NCBI GenBank assembly: GCA_004194705.1
Contig: SADC01000141.1
Location: 62,001-126,000 of the forward strand
Length of the DNA: 64,000 bases
From: Ditylenchus dipsaci
Lineage: Eukaryota; Nematoda; Chromadorea; Rhabditida; Anguinidae
Direction: 5' to 3'
Under the pieces are notes generated by a model that did no database searches, had not been told where the DNA came from, and saw only the letters and a list, made by a program, of their open reading frames with translations. A program made the translations under genes and the position numbers. Below, one piece after another: positions 25,201 to 36,625 of this stretch (the stretch's first letter is position 1; each line of letters starts with the position of its first letter).

Positions 25201-28200
25201 AGTTGGTGGCTGATTTGGAGGATTTAAGAGGTCGATGGGGCAAAGACACTTCTGAAATCAAAGTAGGTATATATAAAAAACGTTGCCTGAAAATTGAATT
25301 TGTAGATCAAATATTCTTCCTCGCTGTCCACAGCTCGTAAGGAAATAGATGGAGGAGCACGCAAAAAGGCCGAAATAGACGTGAAGGTGGCTCGACTTAA
25401 GGATGATCTCGCTGAGTACAGAAACCGGTTGGTGTTTTCATAATTGGAAAATTTTGGTGCCACTGCTCTTAAATTTTCTGCAACCTACTAAAGTGATTTT
25501 CTCAGTTTATTAAAATAGAATTTTGGGCATGAGTGCACTATATCGCCTCGTTTAAAAACTCGAACAGTTTTAAAAAAACTGAAACAGTTTTTACAGATTT
25601 TTGGCTGCCAAACTGGGCTTAGCATCTGTTTAGCTACTTGGTTAAATTACAAATATCTTTTCGGCAAAAATAATTTTTCCAAGTCCGGTTTAGCCAATTT
25701 TGTTATGCCAAATCTCTCATAGCCAATAAATACTAATCTCAAGTTCTTTTTAGATTTGATGACATCCAACGACGACGAGAAGGTGATCGAGAGGTAATTG
25801 TACTCAAAAAATTCTACCTAAGTCCTTAAATAATTTCTCCCACTCAGCACATTACCACATTCACCAACATGATTGCGGATGCCCAAAGCGAGCTAGAGAT
25901 GCTGCGTGCTCGCTGGAAGCAATTGACTGATGAAGAGAAACGACTCAATGGAGATAATGCACGACTCTGGGAAGAGTTGGCTAAGGCTAGAAATGTAGGG
26001 TTCTCATTCTTTTTTGTTATTTTTGTAAAATTTTACCACTGTAATTTAGGACTTGGACGAAGAGACCCTGGGCCGCATAGACTTCCAGAACCAAGTCCAA
26101 ACCCTGATGGAGGAACTAGAGTTTTTGCGTCGTGTGCACGAACAAGAGGTCAAAGAACTGCAAGCACTACTAGCTCAGGCCCCTGCCGACACTCGAGAGT
26201 TCTTTAAGAACGAGTTAGCTTTGGCTATTCGAGACATCAAGGATGAGTATGACTACATTGCTAAGCAGGGACGTCAAGACATGGAGAGCTGGTACAAACT
26301 CAAGGTAATTCTGTCTGTTATGACTTGCATCTGACGTACGCCTTTTACAATGTCTTTTTACAAAAAAAAAAGTGTATCGCAAAAATTTAAAATTAAAAAT
26401 AATGAGGCAAAGGATAGTAGCACCAAAAAAAGGTTTCAAATCACCTCTTTTGCAAAAAGTTTAAACAGAGAAGTTTTAGATAAAAGTTGGGGTTTTCGAC
26501 AAAGATAGAATTGTCGAGTACTAAGTTTTAACTGGAAAGACTCGAAACTAGAGTGATTTGTGTCGAGGCAACTCCAAGCCCTCTATGCTTCCGGAGTGGC
26601 AAACCGGTCCCGAAAAACTACTTGGTTCGAGTAGTTTTAACTCGAAAAAACTCGAAACTCAAAAACTCGAAATCGTTTTTACGGCCGATTTTTGGTATCG
26701 GAGCGAAAATCTGTTTTCACAATATATACTCAACTTTTAATCTTGAATATGTATTATAAAATCAGATTTTTACTCCAATGCCGAAATCGGCCGTAAAAAA
26801 TTCGGGTTTTCGAGTTTCGAGTTTTTTCGAGTTAAAACTACTCGAAACCAGTAGTTTTTCGGGATCATATGGGATCACATTCGGTAGCCCAGAGGGCTTG
26901 GAGTTGCCTCGACACAAATCACCCGAAAGTGACTTTGGATGCATGAACAATATATCAATGTTAGAATTTCTTTATGCGGTAGGCCCAGTGAACAAAACTT
27001 TGTTCAAATTCTATTTTTAGGGTATCCAGAGTATTTATTATCATAATGAATACTATGAATATCAAAGTACAAAAAACAAGAGTTGTAGGCGAATTCACCA
27101 TCGCCCCAGTGAATGCAGTCTCGTAAATGTATATTTTGGTACAAAAAGGCATTTGAAATTTTTTTGTGACATTTAAGAAAAAATAATTTTCGAAAAAAAT
27201 CAGCTTGGCGATCAGGGTAAACGTAAAATGAAAATAAAAAAGAACGGGGATTGGCTAGGGCATAGTTTTTTTTCGTGAACACAATAAAGCCGAAATTGGT
27301 GAATTTATATGATTTTAAATATTTTCAAAATAACCCTATCCGAATAGCCTATGTTTTGAAGACAAAATTTCAAAGTGTAAAAATACACTCGTCCATTACC
27401 TTAACTGCGTGTCTCAGACGGCTGCGGATATTCCACTGAATGTCACCATTATTTCAAACTATAATCCATGTCCTAACTTAAATACAGTTTATATGCAACA
27501 TTCTTGCAACCCGAAAATTAGTTATTCCTTAAAACATTAGTAAAATAAAAAAAGAGATGATGTACAGCTCGACTCCTACTTACTCACCTTATTTTACAGG
27601 TATCCGAGGTGCAGGGTAACGCTAACCGTTCCCTCGTAGACTCTAACTACCAGCGGGAGGAGGTCAAACGTATGCGAGACAACATTGGTGACCTGCGAAG
27701 CAAACTGGGCGAATTGGAGACCAAAAATGGCCAGTTGGAGAAGGAAGTGCAAAATCTAAACTATCAGGTTTTGCTCACTGGTTGAGAAATAAGTAAAATA
27801 TAAGCTTTCCATTTAGCTCAACGATGATCAGCGCCAGTATGAGCAAGCACTTAACGAGCGAGACGCCACTTTGCGTCGAATGAAAGAAGAATGCCAAAGT
27901 TTGGTGGCTGAGCTGCAAGCTCTGCTCGACACCAAGCAAATGTTGGACGCTGAGATTGCCATTTACAGGAAAATGTTGGAAGGAGAGGAAAGCAGGTGGG
28001 TATTTTTCCACCTTATTAGAGCATCTTTTCGACCCACATCAAAATGAGGGTATGGCAGAATAATAATTTGTTTCTTTGGCCCTTTAATCGATCGGGTCAA
28101 ACAATAAAAATATCAAGACAAAATTTTTAGTATTATTAGTTTTTTTCGCCTATATGGCTCGTGCAGGATCCCGGAGTCAAATCGGAATTAGAGTATTTCT

Positions 28201-29014
28201 CATCGTGATGCCCCTTACTCAATAAGATGCCAATGCAGTTTTCTAAAACATCGAAGAATATTATTGTTGTTATTCAGAGTTGGACTGCGTCAAATGGTGG
28301 AGCAAGTGGTGAAGACCCACTCTCTCCACAACAGGAAGACACTGACTCCACTCGCAATGTCCGAGGTGAAGTTCAAACCAAGACCACCTTCCAGCGATCC
28401 GCCAAAGGCAATATCACTATTGCTGAATGTGACCCAATGGCAAGTTCATCACCTTGGAGAACACTCATCGAAGCAAGGTTTGTGCATTTAATAATATTTT
28501 AACAGAAGTATAAATTTTGCAGGATGAGGATATTTCCGGCTGCAAAATCAAGCGAAAACTGGATTCGAAGAAGGAGATCAGCTACACGATTCCTCATAAT
28601 GTGGTCCTAGGCGCTGGAAGATCTATCAAGGTTTTATTTCATTTTACTGGGGACCAGCTAGTAGCCAATAGACTCTTAGGCTATTGTTTTACAGCACAAA
28701 TATCGAACCCTGCTAAATAGCAAAATCAAATAAGTAGCGTTTTTTGGAACCCATTAGAAAACTTTGAATACTTTAACGTGATCTGAGAACTTCTTCCACT
28801 AAGTTTTTTCCATTTTACTTTAATAATCTTATTTTCAGATTTTCGCCCACGGCCAAGGAGGCCATCACAACCACCACACACCTTGGTCCACGACGGCGAA
28901 TCCACTTGGGGTGTTGGAGGAGCCAATGTGGTCACAACTTTCTTTAACAAAGAAGGCGACGAACGAGCCACACACACCCAAAAACCATTCAGACAGGACA
29001 GTAAATGCAGATAA
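22231..29014 (+). CDS. ifa: Cytoplasmic intermediate filament protein, nematode IFA type
   Basis: Coding exons are 22231-22360, 25012-25262, 25306-25427, 25754-25793, 25848-25994, 26050-26304, 27600-27767, 27817-27995, 28278-28477, 28523-28630 and 28839-29014, about 590 residues. The head is SKDSSDYELEYRSTIQPRT with a Gly run. The rod opens LNDRLGNYIDRVKKLEEQNR and closes LDAEIAIYRKMLEGEESR, the two IF consensus ends. The tail is a lamin-type Ig-fold domain. Such proteins form structural filaments in epidermis and other tissues. It is not a nuclear lamin: there is no CaaX end and no clear nuclear localisation signal. Splice phases agree throughout once three single missing bases in the tail are allowed. 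The IFA assignment is from memory of C. elegans family members; the exact paralogue is unresolved. Confidence 0.92.
22840..23031. mobile_element. hAT-like miniature element in filament intron 1
   Basis: It starts CAGGGCTCTCAA and ends TTGAGAGCCGTG, with flanks CTTTTACT (22832-22839) and TATTTACT (23032-23039), a 6/8 match. Internal words are AAATAAGTA and relatives. It lies in the first intron of the filament gene. Confidence 0.65.
24556..24742. mobile_element. hAT-like miniature element, AATCAGATTT word
   Basis: It starts CAGGGTTTCCAACTC and ends CCAAATGGCAACCCTG. Flanks are AATTACTT (24548-24555) and AATTACCT (24743-24750), a 7/8 duplication. The interior repeats AAATCAG/CTGATTTT words. 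It is in filament intron 1. Confidence 0.8.
26555..26935. repeat. Palindromic ACTCGAAA-word repeat in filament intron
   Basis: GTGTCGAGGCAACTCCAAGC near 26561 is complemented by GCTTGGAGTTGCCTCGACAC near 26898. Between them both arms carry ACTCGAAA/TTTCGAGT words, ACGGCCGATTT and GTAGTTTTAACTCG. Open frames here are mirror shadows. The downstream flank (26935-27016, ending near GGTAGGCCCAGTGAACAAA) also occurs at about 35270-35360 and in reverse near 42700-42790. Confidence 0.75.
28278..29014 (+). CDS. ifa: Tail-domain exons of the filament gene with three single-base losses
   Basis: The first break is near 28323-28332: frame 1 reads VEQVVKTHSL, then frame 2 reads QQEDTDSTRNVRGEVQTK. The second is near 28431-28436: TTFQRSAKGNITIAECDP is followed in frame 3 by NGKFITLENTHRSK. 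The third is near 28870-28885: IFAHGQGGHHN is followed by LVHDGESTWGVGGANVV. Each break needs exactly one extra base. With them, exon 28278-28477 returns to phase 0 and the last exon ends at TAA 29012-29014 after ERATHTQKPFRQ. Residues on both sides match the lamin tail family, so selection has acted on the restored frame. Confidence 0.85.
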
Positions 29015-29275
29015 AGGACTATTTTAAAAAATTCACCTGGCTCAGTTTATAATTCGCTTGACTAATATTCTGCAACTCCTAAACGGCCATTAACTATTCA
29101 CTGCACTTTTTCTCTTCAAGGCCTTCTACCATTTTTTTCTCATTCTTTTTTAATCTTAATTGCTTTTTGAGTCTCCACATATGTCTAACTAAGACAATTT
29201 AGCCATTTATGTGTTTGTGGTAATCCTTCTAAAAAAAGTTATCTTGAATGTCTAGCTGATTTTTTTAGGCTATAG

Positions 29276-30310
29276 GTGATTTGCGCCCTCAAAATGCTCA
29301 TTTACGCCCTCAAATTAATTATTTACGCCCTCAAATTTGAAATTGATCAAAATGCTTATTTACGCCTCAAATTACTCATTTACGCCCTCAAATTACTCAT
29401 TTACGCCCTCAAATTTCTTTTTTACGCCCTCAAATCGACCAAAATGCTTATTTTAGCCAACATTTTGCGGGAATTCAAATTTTTTAGTCTCAACCAGCGA
29501 AACCAGCCGATCGTCCACTTATATCATAGAAATTTTTACATTTTTCATGTTCCAAAACCTGTTTTCTGGACTAATTCGGCCATGCTGAAGATGGTTTGAC
29601 AGTGGTAAAATCCCGTGTTCTCGAGTATATTTTGAGTTTTGGTGAATAATTGATTTCACCAAAATCAATTATTTCACAACACTCAAAAAATACTTAAGAA
29701 CACGGCATTTTACCACCGTCAAACCATCTTCAGCATGCCGAATAAATCCAAAAAAGGTTTCGGAACATGAAAAACGTTAAAAAGAATTTTGATCCAAGTG
29801 GACGACCACTTGGTACCCACATAGGTACTTACCTAGGTACCATCACCAGTGCACCTCCGCCTGAGAAAACTTACTCTCTCTCTCTGGTACAGTCAATCCC
29901 CGATTTAGTGCGACCTCGAGTTCGATGGACTTGGTCAAAAGTCTTTGAAAGTATCGAAAATGGAACCCCGATTTAGTGCGAACCTCGATATAGTGCAAAT
30001 TTTTTGCGGCTCTCAGGGTCGCTCGAGTGAGCTCCTCATGCGTTCTCCTACAGAATGGCTCAGGGAAACTGAAGATACCGGTTTGGAAAGTCTAAACACA
30101 GTCAGACATTCGAGTTCTGAAAATATGGCCATCTAAAATAGGGAATTCCCACCCAATTTGATCGATTTGAGGGCGTAAATAATAAATTTGAGGGCGTAAA
30201 TGAGCAATTTGAGGGCGTAAATGAGCATTTTGATCAATTTTCAAATTTGAGGGCGTAAATAATTGATTTGAGGGCGTAAATGAGCATTTTGAGGGCGCAA
30301 ATGAATTTTA
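29276..30310. repeat. Palindrome ending in TTTACGCCCTCAAA arrays
   Basis: About eight TTTACGCCCTCAAA units lie at 29284-29440, and about six inverted units (GAGGGCGTAAAT) at 30166-30300. Between them is a perfect-looking hairpin at 29581-29740 (GCTGAAGATGGTTTGAC and complement) and a fragment of a Tigger-like MITE starting ACAGTCAATCCCCGATTTAG at about 29890. The only long frame reads straight through the array as ALKLLIYALK-type repeats and is not a gene. Confidence 0.8.
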
Positions 30311-32477
30311 GCCATTTTTTTAGAAGACATAAATTTGTTTTTGGCTAGAAACATATCTCAGTAAATGCTGTCACTCAAACAACCATGGTTTTTGGTGGCA
30401 GCGGAGGTTACAAGCTTTTTAATATCGGGTGAAAACACTCTTCGTCTAGCACTATACTCTTTCGCGATAGTCTTTTAAGATACCACAGACTCATGTATAG
30501 CATATTTTTTCACTTTTGTGCCTTCTAATGTCGATTCCCCGGCTTCTGAGGTTGTGATTTGTCAGATATATTCTTCTTTTGAGAAAAACGCAAACTACTT
30601 ATATACTATTTGTTATTTCTACAAAAAAATTCTAGCTAAATACTATTTTTACTATTTGAAAACATGCAGACTTGTCGACAGAAAAAAAATTTTGAAAACT
30701 GCCAAACTTCATATTTAGTGTCACTCTGACAGTGTTACTACCACACATTGATTGTAAACACTTCTTCAACATTGCCCTAAACACACACAAAAGATATTGT
30801 TGTTCTCTTATGACTACGCACTTCCCATTTTGTTTCGTCTTTTCATTTTGCAAAAGCCCATTATTCTAATCTTTCAATTCTGCTAATGATCATATTTAGT
30901 GTGATTGACCATCTAGTAGTTTGGCTTTTATATTTACTTGGAATTTTTAATAAAGATCTTGCTTAGCTATGAAATGTACAAAGATATGATAAAAATTTGA
31001 AAAAGTTGGATTTGTAAGCGAGTACTTAAATTATTAAGTTAAATAAATGCAGACAAGAAAATCAATTTAAAAAATGTACAGGGTGCGCCAAAAGTCCTGA
31101 CACGGACAAAAATTCAAGATTTTCATGTCCAACCTAACAATATTAAAAAACAATTATACCATTCGGAAGCTTAGAAAATTCTGCACAAGATGAATCATTC
31201 AGAATTTAAAATACCAACCTTTCGCATTTACGAAGGCACGTATTCTTTTACGCCAACTTTCGACCGCCGAGGCGAGCCAATTTACATCAATTTAATTGGT
31301 TTGCTGCACCTTGTGTGATGCATAAACTTTGAAGGCAAATATATCATTCGAAATCGCTGACTTAACTTTGAAACATATGCGCTGAAAAAAATTTTTGTTC
31401 GGTTCTACAAAAAGATATGACCATTAAAATGAGAGTCTTTTTGAAAGACAAATTTAAGAAATTTAATATGAAGTATATGAAAAAGTATGAAAATATGAAA
31501 AAAGTTAAGGGAACTGAAGATAAAAATCATTAAAACAGTCGAATCTTTTTTTGTGCTCAACCAAACTATTTCGTTTACCACTCATTTTGTAGGCACAAAG
31601 ATAAGCTTTCGAATGACAACTAAATTGCCCATAACTGCTATACAGGGTGCCGCAAACCAATTAAATTGATGTAAATTGGCTCGCCTCGGCGGTCAAAAGT
31701 TGGCGTAAAAGAATAAGTGCCTGCGTAAATGCGAAAGGTTGGTATTTTAAATTCTGAATAATGCATCTTGTGCAACATTTTCTAAGCTTCGAATGGTATA
31801 CAGTCAACTCTCGATTTAACGAACCTCTGAGGACCAACAGAAATGTTCGTTAAATCGAGTGTTCGTTAAATCGAGAATGGCACGAGCACACTCTGCCGGC
31901 TAGCTCAAAAACGCCCATAGGCGTACCCAGGATTTCTAACGGGGAAGGAGGGGGGGGGGGGGCTAAATAGACTAAAATCTTGACGGGGGAGGGGGGCTAA
32001 ACTGGCCGATAATCAAAATAAGGCTGAAAAAAACGAAAAAAGGCTAAAAAAATCCTGACAAGGGGCGCTATAGCCCAGGAGGCTTGAAGGGTGAAGGAAA
32101 TTGCTCGAAATTATACCTTAGATATAATTCCGAGCAAGATTCTTGATCATAAAATGCATTTAGAGGCTCTTTCTGCCAAGTCCCATGTTGAAAAACATGG
32201 TAAAAAATTGAAATCATGGTTTTGGTCGATTTTTGATGAAAATTTTTTTCCAGGAAATGGCTTTCCGCCACCTAAAACATGTTTTGAGCATGTTTCAGTG
32301 GTTAAAACACACAAAAACATGATTTTGGGGCGTTTTGCGAGGGACGATATAAGGTACTCCGGCCGTTCTTTTTAACGTTTCAGCAGCCAATACATGCTTA
32401 AAGTTTTTTTCAGGTGGTATTCGACACTTTTCTGCAAAAAGAATTTATGACAAAATTTTGACATTTTGACTTGGGGG

Positions 32478-33260
32478 CAGGGCTGGGCACGGGCCGGCCC
32501 GGGCCGGGCCGAAGCTTGCGGCGGGCCGGGCCTAAAAAGCTCCGGCCCGGGCCGGCCTGGTTAGGCCCGGGTTAACTTACAGACAACTGAAAATTTCACT
32601 ATTTCAAAGGAATTTTTTCACCGTTTAACAATTTTTTGCATTCAAGCGCCCATTCATTATACATTTATTGCAATTGAATATTTCGAATTCCCAGGTTCGA
32701 ATCCCAGTGGGTGCAAACCTTGTTTATCTTCCTTTTTTATTCCCTTTAGATACAACTTTGGTGTCAAAATGATCCTCAGGCTCTTGGCTATCTAACAACG
32801 TTATCATTGCAGCGTTTCACACCAATACAGCTCTTAGATAAAAAACTGCTAACGAATAAAAAAAAGTTAATTAATGACATCTAAATGAAGCTTAAAGCAC
32901 TAAATTATTTGATAATAAGGAGCGCACAAATTATTTTAATGGTAGAAAAGCCATAAGAAAACCAAGATGGCCCAAAGATAAGTAATAAAAAAAGTAAAGG
33001 AAAAGTACTTCTGTAAAACGATGTAAGGAAGGCGCATAAAATAATTCTCTCAGGCGAAAAGTTTTTTAAAAAGCTTAAAATTTAAATATTGGTAAAATTT
33101 TGAATTTTTAAAAAAAAATTCGAAAATTTCGAATGAGAAAATTTTTCCGGGCTTTTCCGGGGCGGCCCGGGCCAGGCTGGGCAGGGCCTGACCCCTGTCC
33201 GGGCCGGGCTTTTGAAAACGAGGTCCTGGCCTTCAAAATCAAGGCCCGTGCCCAGCCCTG
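32478..33260. mobile_element. hAT-like element, GGGCCGG word, third level of the nest
   Basis: It starts CAGGGCTGGGCACGGGCC and ends GGCCCGTGCCCAGCCCTG, a perfect 18-bp inverted repeat. Flanks are CTTGGGGG (32470-32477) and CTTGGGGA (33261-33268). Both ends are strongly GC-rich arrays of CGGGCC words in an AT-rich setting. The interior near 32690-32730 holds a tRNA B-box-like GGTTCGAATCCC. Confidence 0.88.
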
Positions 33261-33278
33261 CTTGGGGAACCAAAGTAA

Positions 33279-33519
33279 TTTAAAGGGCCATTGCCGTCCC
33301 GACAACGGTTGTCCCCGCCAATTCAAAAAATTTTCCTAATCATTGAACTTCTGTACGGAATTTTTAACTTGGTTTCTGACAAAACTATACCTAAAATTAA
33401 ATTCTAGCCCTTGTTTTGTTAGAAACCAAGCTCAAAAATCCGTACAGAACTTCAATGATCAGGCGAAAAAATTTGAATTGGCGGGACAATTCAAAACAGG
33501 TGGCAATGGCCCTTTAAAG
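33279..33519. mobile_element. AAAGGGCCAT-type MITE with ATTGAACTTCTG core
   Basis: Outer ends TTTAAAGGGCCATTGCC and GGCAATGGCCCTTTAAA enclose the inverted core TCATTGAACTTCTGTACGG. The same core lies in elements at 17475, 47076 and 57579, whose outer words differ. Confidence 0.78.
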
Positions 33520-34824
33520 ATGCTTGATACCCTAAAGAGTCAAAAAAAAAAAAGAAATAAATATTATCTTGACAACTGGGACCTAAGGTTTTTGTTGCTT
33601 AGCTCTAGTCAAAAACAAAACATCTTTAAAACAAGTATTTGGCTTGGCCTTCCAGGGCAAAAAGTCTAATTTTTTGTCAAAAAAATGTGCCAAAAAGCCG
33701 TGACCTAAAAACATGTTTCAAGCATGTATTGGCGGGAACGTTGAAAAATGAGGCTAAAACGAGGCTTTAAGCTAGTCTGCATGGTATAATTCCATATTTT
33801 CGCAGAAAAAAACCTTGAACGGACAAGAAAAAACCCAATATTCGTTAAATAGAAAGTGGCTTTATTAGTGGGGATCCGAAAAATGTTCGTTAAATCAAGA
33901 GTTTCGTTAAATCGAAGGTAAGCTTAACCTTACTTTAGATTTAATCAACCTAATCAGGCTAAGAGGTTCGTTGAATCGCGAGTTTCGTTAAATCGAGAGT
34001 TGACTGTAATTGTTTTTTTAATATTGTTAGGTTTGGACATAAAAATCTTCAATTTTTGTCCGTGTCAGGACTTTTGGCGCACACTGTAGTGCCGGCAAGT
34101 CTACCCTAATCTTTACTCGGAATTGTAACAACGAAGTCTCGATATAGTGCACACCCTGGGAATCGGATTCAGGTTTACACTATATCGAATGTACACCCAC
34201 GTTTTGAAAATCAATATCCTAACAAACAAAGGGTTAATTGTCTTGACTATAGAGACGATGACAGATGTAATGAGCTTATGTAAATGAGTAAGGTAACATA
34301 TGTAATGAGCTTAATGGCGATAAAAGGATGATAGCGTACCACTTAAAAACCTGTAGGTACTGCGCTTCATTTTTACAAATCTCTACTTGTCATTTTTTGG
34401 ACCCGATTTTGCGCACTTCATCCATCATCCATGCAGAGACGACTAGCACTATCGTGTTCAGCATATTGTGTTCTATCTGTAATAATAAATAACTGAGCAA
34501 GTATTTCCTGTCTAATGAGTAAAAATATGATATTTGCAAAAAATAAGTTATACCGAAAATTTTTTCGATATAAACCAATGTTTTGAAATAGTTTTATGCG
34601 TTTCAATAGTATCGAATTTAGTGTTGAATGTGCAGCGGAATGTGAGCTTTCTAAAACACTGAAAATAACCCGCAAACGGAGTACTTGCAAAAAGTTATGA
34701 GCAATTTTATAAAAACACTGTTTTTAAGAAAAAATTTGAATTTAATTGACGAAAAATAATTTTTTTAAAACGAAAGACGAAAAACGCCAACACAAACAGA
34801 AAGATGGGGTTAATTGCACTTTAG

Positions 34825-34960
34825 TAGTCCAATGGAATATCATTAGACCAATGGGAGTTTACTAGTCCAAAAATATTTCGGTAGTCCAAAAATATCTGAG
34901 TAGTCCAAAAATATTTCATGACTCCAAAATATTTCGGGAGTCCAAAAAAATCAGCGGTCT
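34825..34960. repeat. AGTCCAAAAATATTT tandem array
   Basis: About seven degenerate units of roughly 20 bp (TAGTCCAAAAATATTTCGG and variants) lie head to tail. A single further TAGTAGTCCAATTTTT occurs near 35157. No termini or coding content are visible. Confidence 0.7.
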
Positions 34961-36625
34961 AACATATATGATTTTAGCCAAGAAAGATTTCAAAGCAAAA
35001 AAATTTATTTTTGAATGCTGGAAAACAACTTTTGAAGGAATAAGGGCTGTATTGGGATGGGAAGGGACAAAAGGAGGCCACTTTTCTGTCAGCTATTTTG
35101 TGTGTTTCACCATGTTTTTCAACTGGGCCGTGGCAAAAATAGACTCTATATTTTTTAGTAGTCCAATTTTTTTAGTAGCACCCAAACCCCTGCGCCCCTT
35201 CGGGGGCGCAGGGGCTTGGGGGCTTGGAGTTGAGATGCGCACACCCACATACCTTAGACGCAAATCACTCGAAAGTGACTCTGGATGCATAAAAAATGTA
35301 TGCATACCAGAGTTATTTATGCGGTAGGCCCAGTATTCAAAACTATGTTCAACATCTTCTTGTTAGTGGCCCTTGTGTGATTAGTGGCCCCCTTTTATTC
35401 TATTTATTCTATACAGCCCTTATTCCCTTTTCAAAAATATCTTAGTGCCCTCCTAATACAGTACAGTCAAGTTGAAAAAATCTGCCGATCTGACAATTTT
35501 TGGGTGCCAGCATTGCTGATAACATTTTTTCCAAGTAACATTTTTCTTAAAGGGATATTTATTTTTTTGGTGCAAATATTTTTTAAAGATTTTGGTTTTG
35601 CGTTTTTCTATCAACTTTTTTAACCTTTTTCAACAAGTGATTACATCATCAGGTAACCTTGCGATTCTAGTTTCTAGCGAAATATCATTCGCTGCTTTTT
35701 TCGAAGATCCTTTTCGAAGATTATTTTTTTAAACCAAAGCTGACATTCTGGGGAGCACGATGAACTTAGCCGCAAAATTATTTCCCTTTCTACGACCCAT
35801 TCTGGCCTCCGAAGTCAAAAAGCATTACGGACCCCAACCCCATACCCCCCCGTCCCAAATACTATATAGAGATGACAAAATTTTGTTATTCAAATAATTA
35901 TTGGTTGAGCGGAATGAAGAATTCGACAATGAGTTTGATATTTAAAAAGCAGTTTTATATGCAAATTGACTACGCTAAACATGAATCCAGCAACTAAAAT
36001 TTCTAGTGTAATATTAGCTCTAAGATTAAAATCTTTCTTTTCATTTTCATAACCAGATAAAACATTTGTATCGTTTCTTGTCTACTTTATATTTTAGTCG
36101 ACTTTTTTTGTTTATTTACTTTCAAATTGCCGCCTTCTTGTTTTCGCTGAGCTAGCTGACACATTTTGTGCAACTCAGCTCTTGTCCGGTGGACTAAGAA
36201 AAAAAAAGATAGTGTGTTTGTGTGCCACTCTCTCCCTCCGTCACTCCATAGCCCAATCCCTTTAACACTTTCTTCGTTCTGCCAACACCCAAAAAAAATT
36301 ATAGCTGAAAGCATGAATTGATTTTCCGGAATATTTTAAATTATTACTCACTTACATACTTTTTTCATGATTAAAAAATAGTATAACCCGTTAACAACAT
36401 TTATTTTGCTAATACTAAAACGTTTTTTATATATTACCCAGTCTTATCGTGGGGCATCTTCGTTCTCAAAATTTTTTTTTGATGGCCTTAAGCTTCTGTA
36501 TGACTACTTTACAGATTGTTTATTCTTTATATTTGAGACTCTTTGTGCCATATTACTGCTGGCTGTGTAAGTAAGTATTATAAAGGCGGGCTGGAATTAT
36601 CTTCGGTATCAACTCTCGGCCAGAA

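Larger units (their letters stand above)
31801..34006. mobile_element. Tigger-like element nested in the mariner-type foldback
   Basis: It starts CAGTCAACTCTCGATTTAAC and ends TTAAATCGAGAGTTGACTG, with TA duplicated at both sides. CGTTAAATCGAG words repeat inside both ends. It contains a hAT-like element (32478-33260) and an AAAGGGCCAT-type MITE (about 33279-33519). No transposase frame remains. Confidence 0.87.
31079..34086. mobile_element. Mariner-type foldback element carrying nested insertions
   Basis: Outer ends read CAGGGTGCGCCAAAAGTCCT and AGGACTTTTGGCGCACACTG, flanked by TA (31077-31078 and 34087-34088). The inverted arms continue inward (CCGCCGAGGCGAGCC at 31267 against GGCTCGCCTCGGCGG near 31680). 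The right arm is cut at 31800 by a Tigger-like element. Removing 31801-34006 and one TA rejoins CGAATGGTATAATTG, the exact complement of the left arm. The uninterrupted element would be about 800 bp with no transposase. Confidence 0.9.
29015..36625. other. Intergenic repeat field
   Basis: No protein gene is supportable here. The stretch contains the TTTACGCCCTC palindrome (29276-30310), a mariner-type foldback carrying nested insertions (31079-34086), a tandem array of AGTCCAAAAATATTT units (about 34825-34960), a repeat shared with 26.9 and 42.7 kb (about 35215-35360) and a copy of the GCAAATC-GCTGAAC module (about 35950-36010). Upstream of the AP-3 delta start (36300-36625) I see no recognisable promoter motif. 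Confidence 0.6.

Noticed and set aside
22231..29014. Calling the filament gene a nuclear lamin
   Set aside because: It has a lamin-type tail domain, but no CaaX end or clear nuclear localisation signal, and its head and rod ends match cytoplasmic nematode IFs better.
28278..29014. Calling the filament gene a pseudogene
   Set aside because: All splice sites and family residues are intact, the breaks are single missing bases, and the same defect hits unrelated genes nearby, which points to sequence error.
29276..29599. 107-residue frame with repeated ALKLLIYALK-like units
   Set aside because: It is the TTTACGCCCTC array read in one frame.
33133..33339. Pro/Gly-rich frames on both strands
   Set aside because: They read through the GGGCC-word end of a hAT-like element; no domain or splice support.
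36087..36314. 75-residue minus-strand frame upstream of AP-3 delta
   Set aside because: No motif recognised, and it has neither splice nor poly(A) support.
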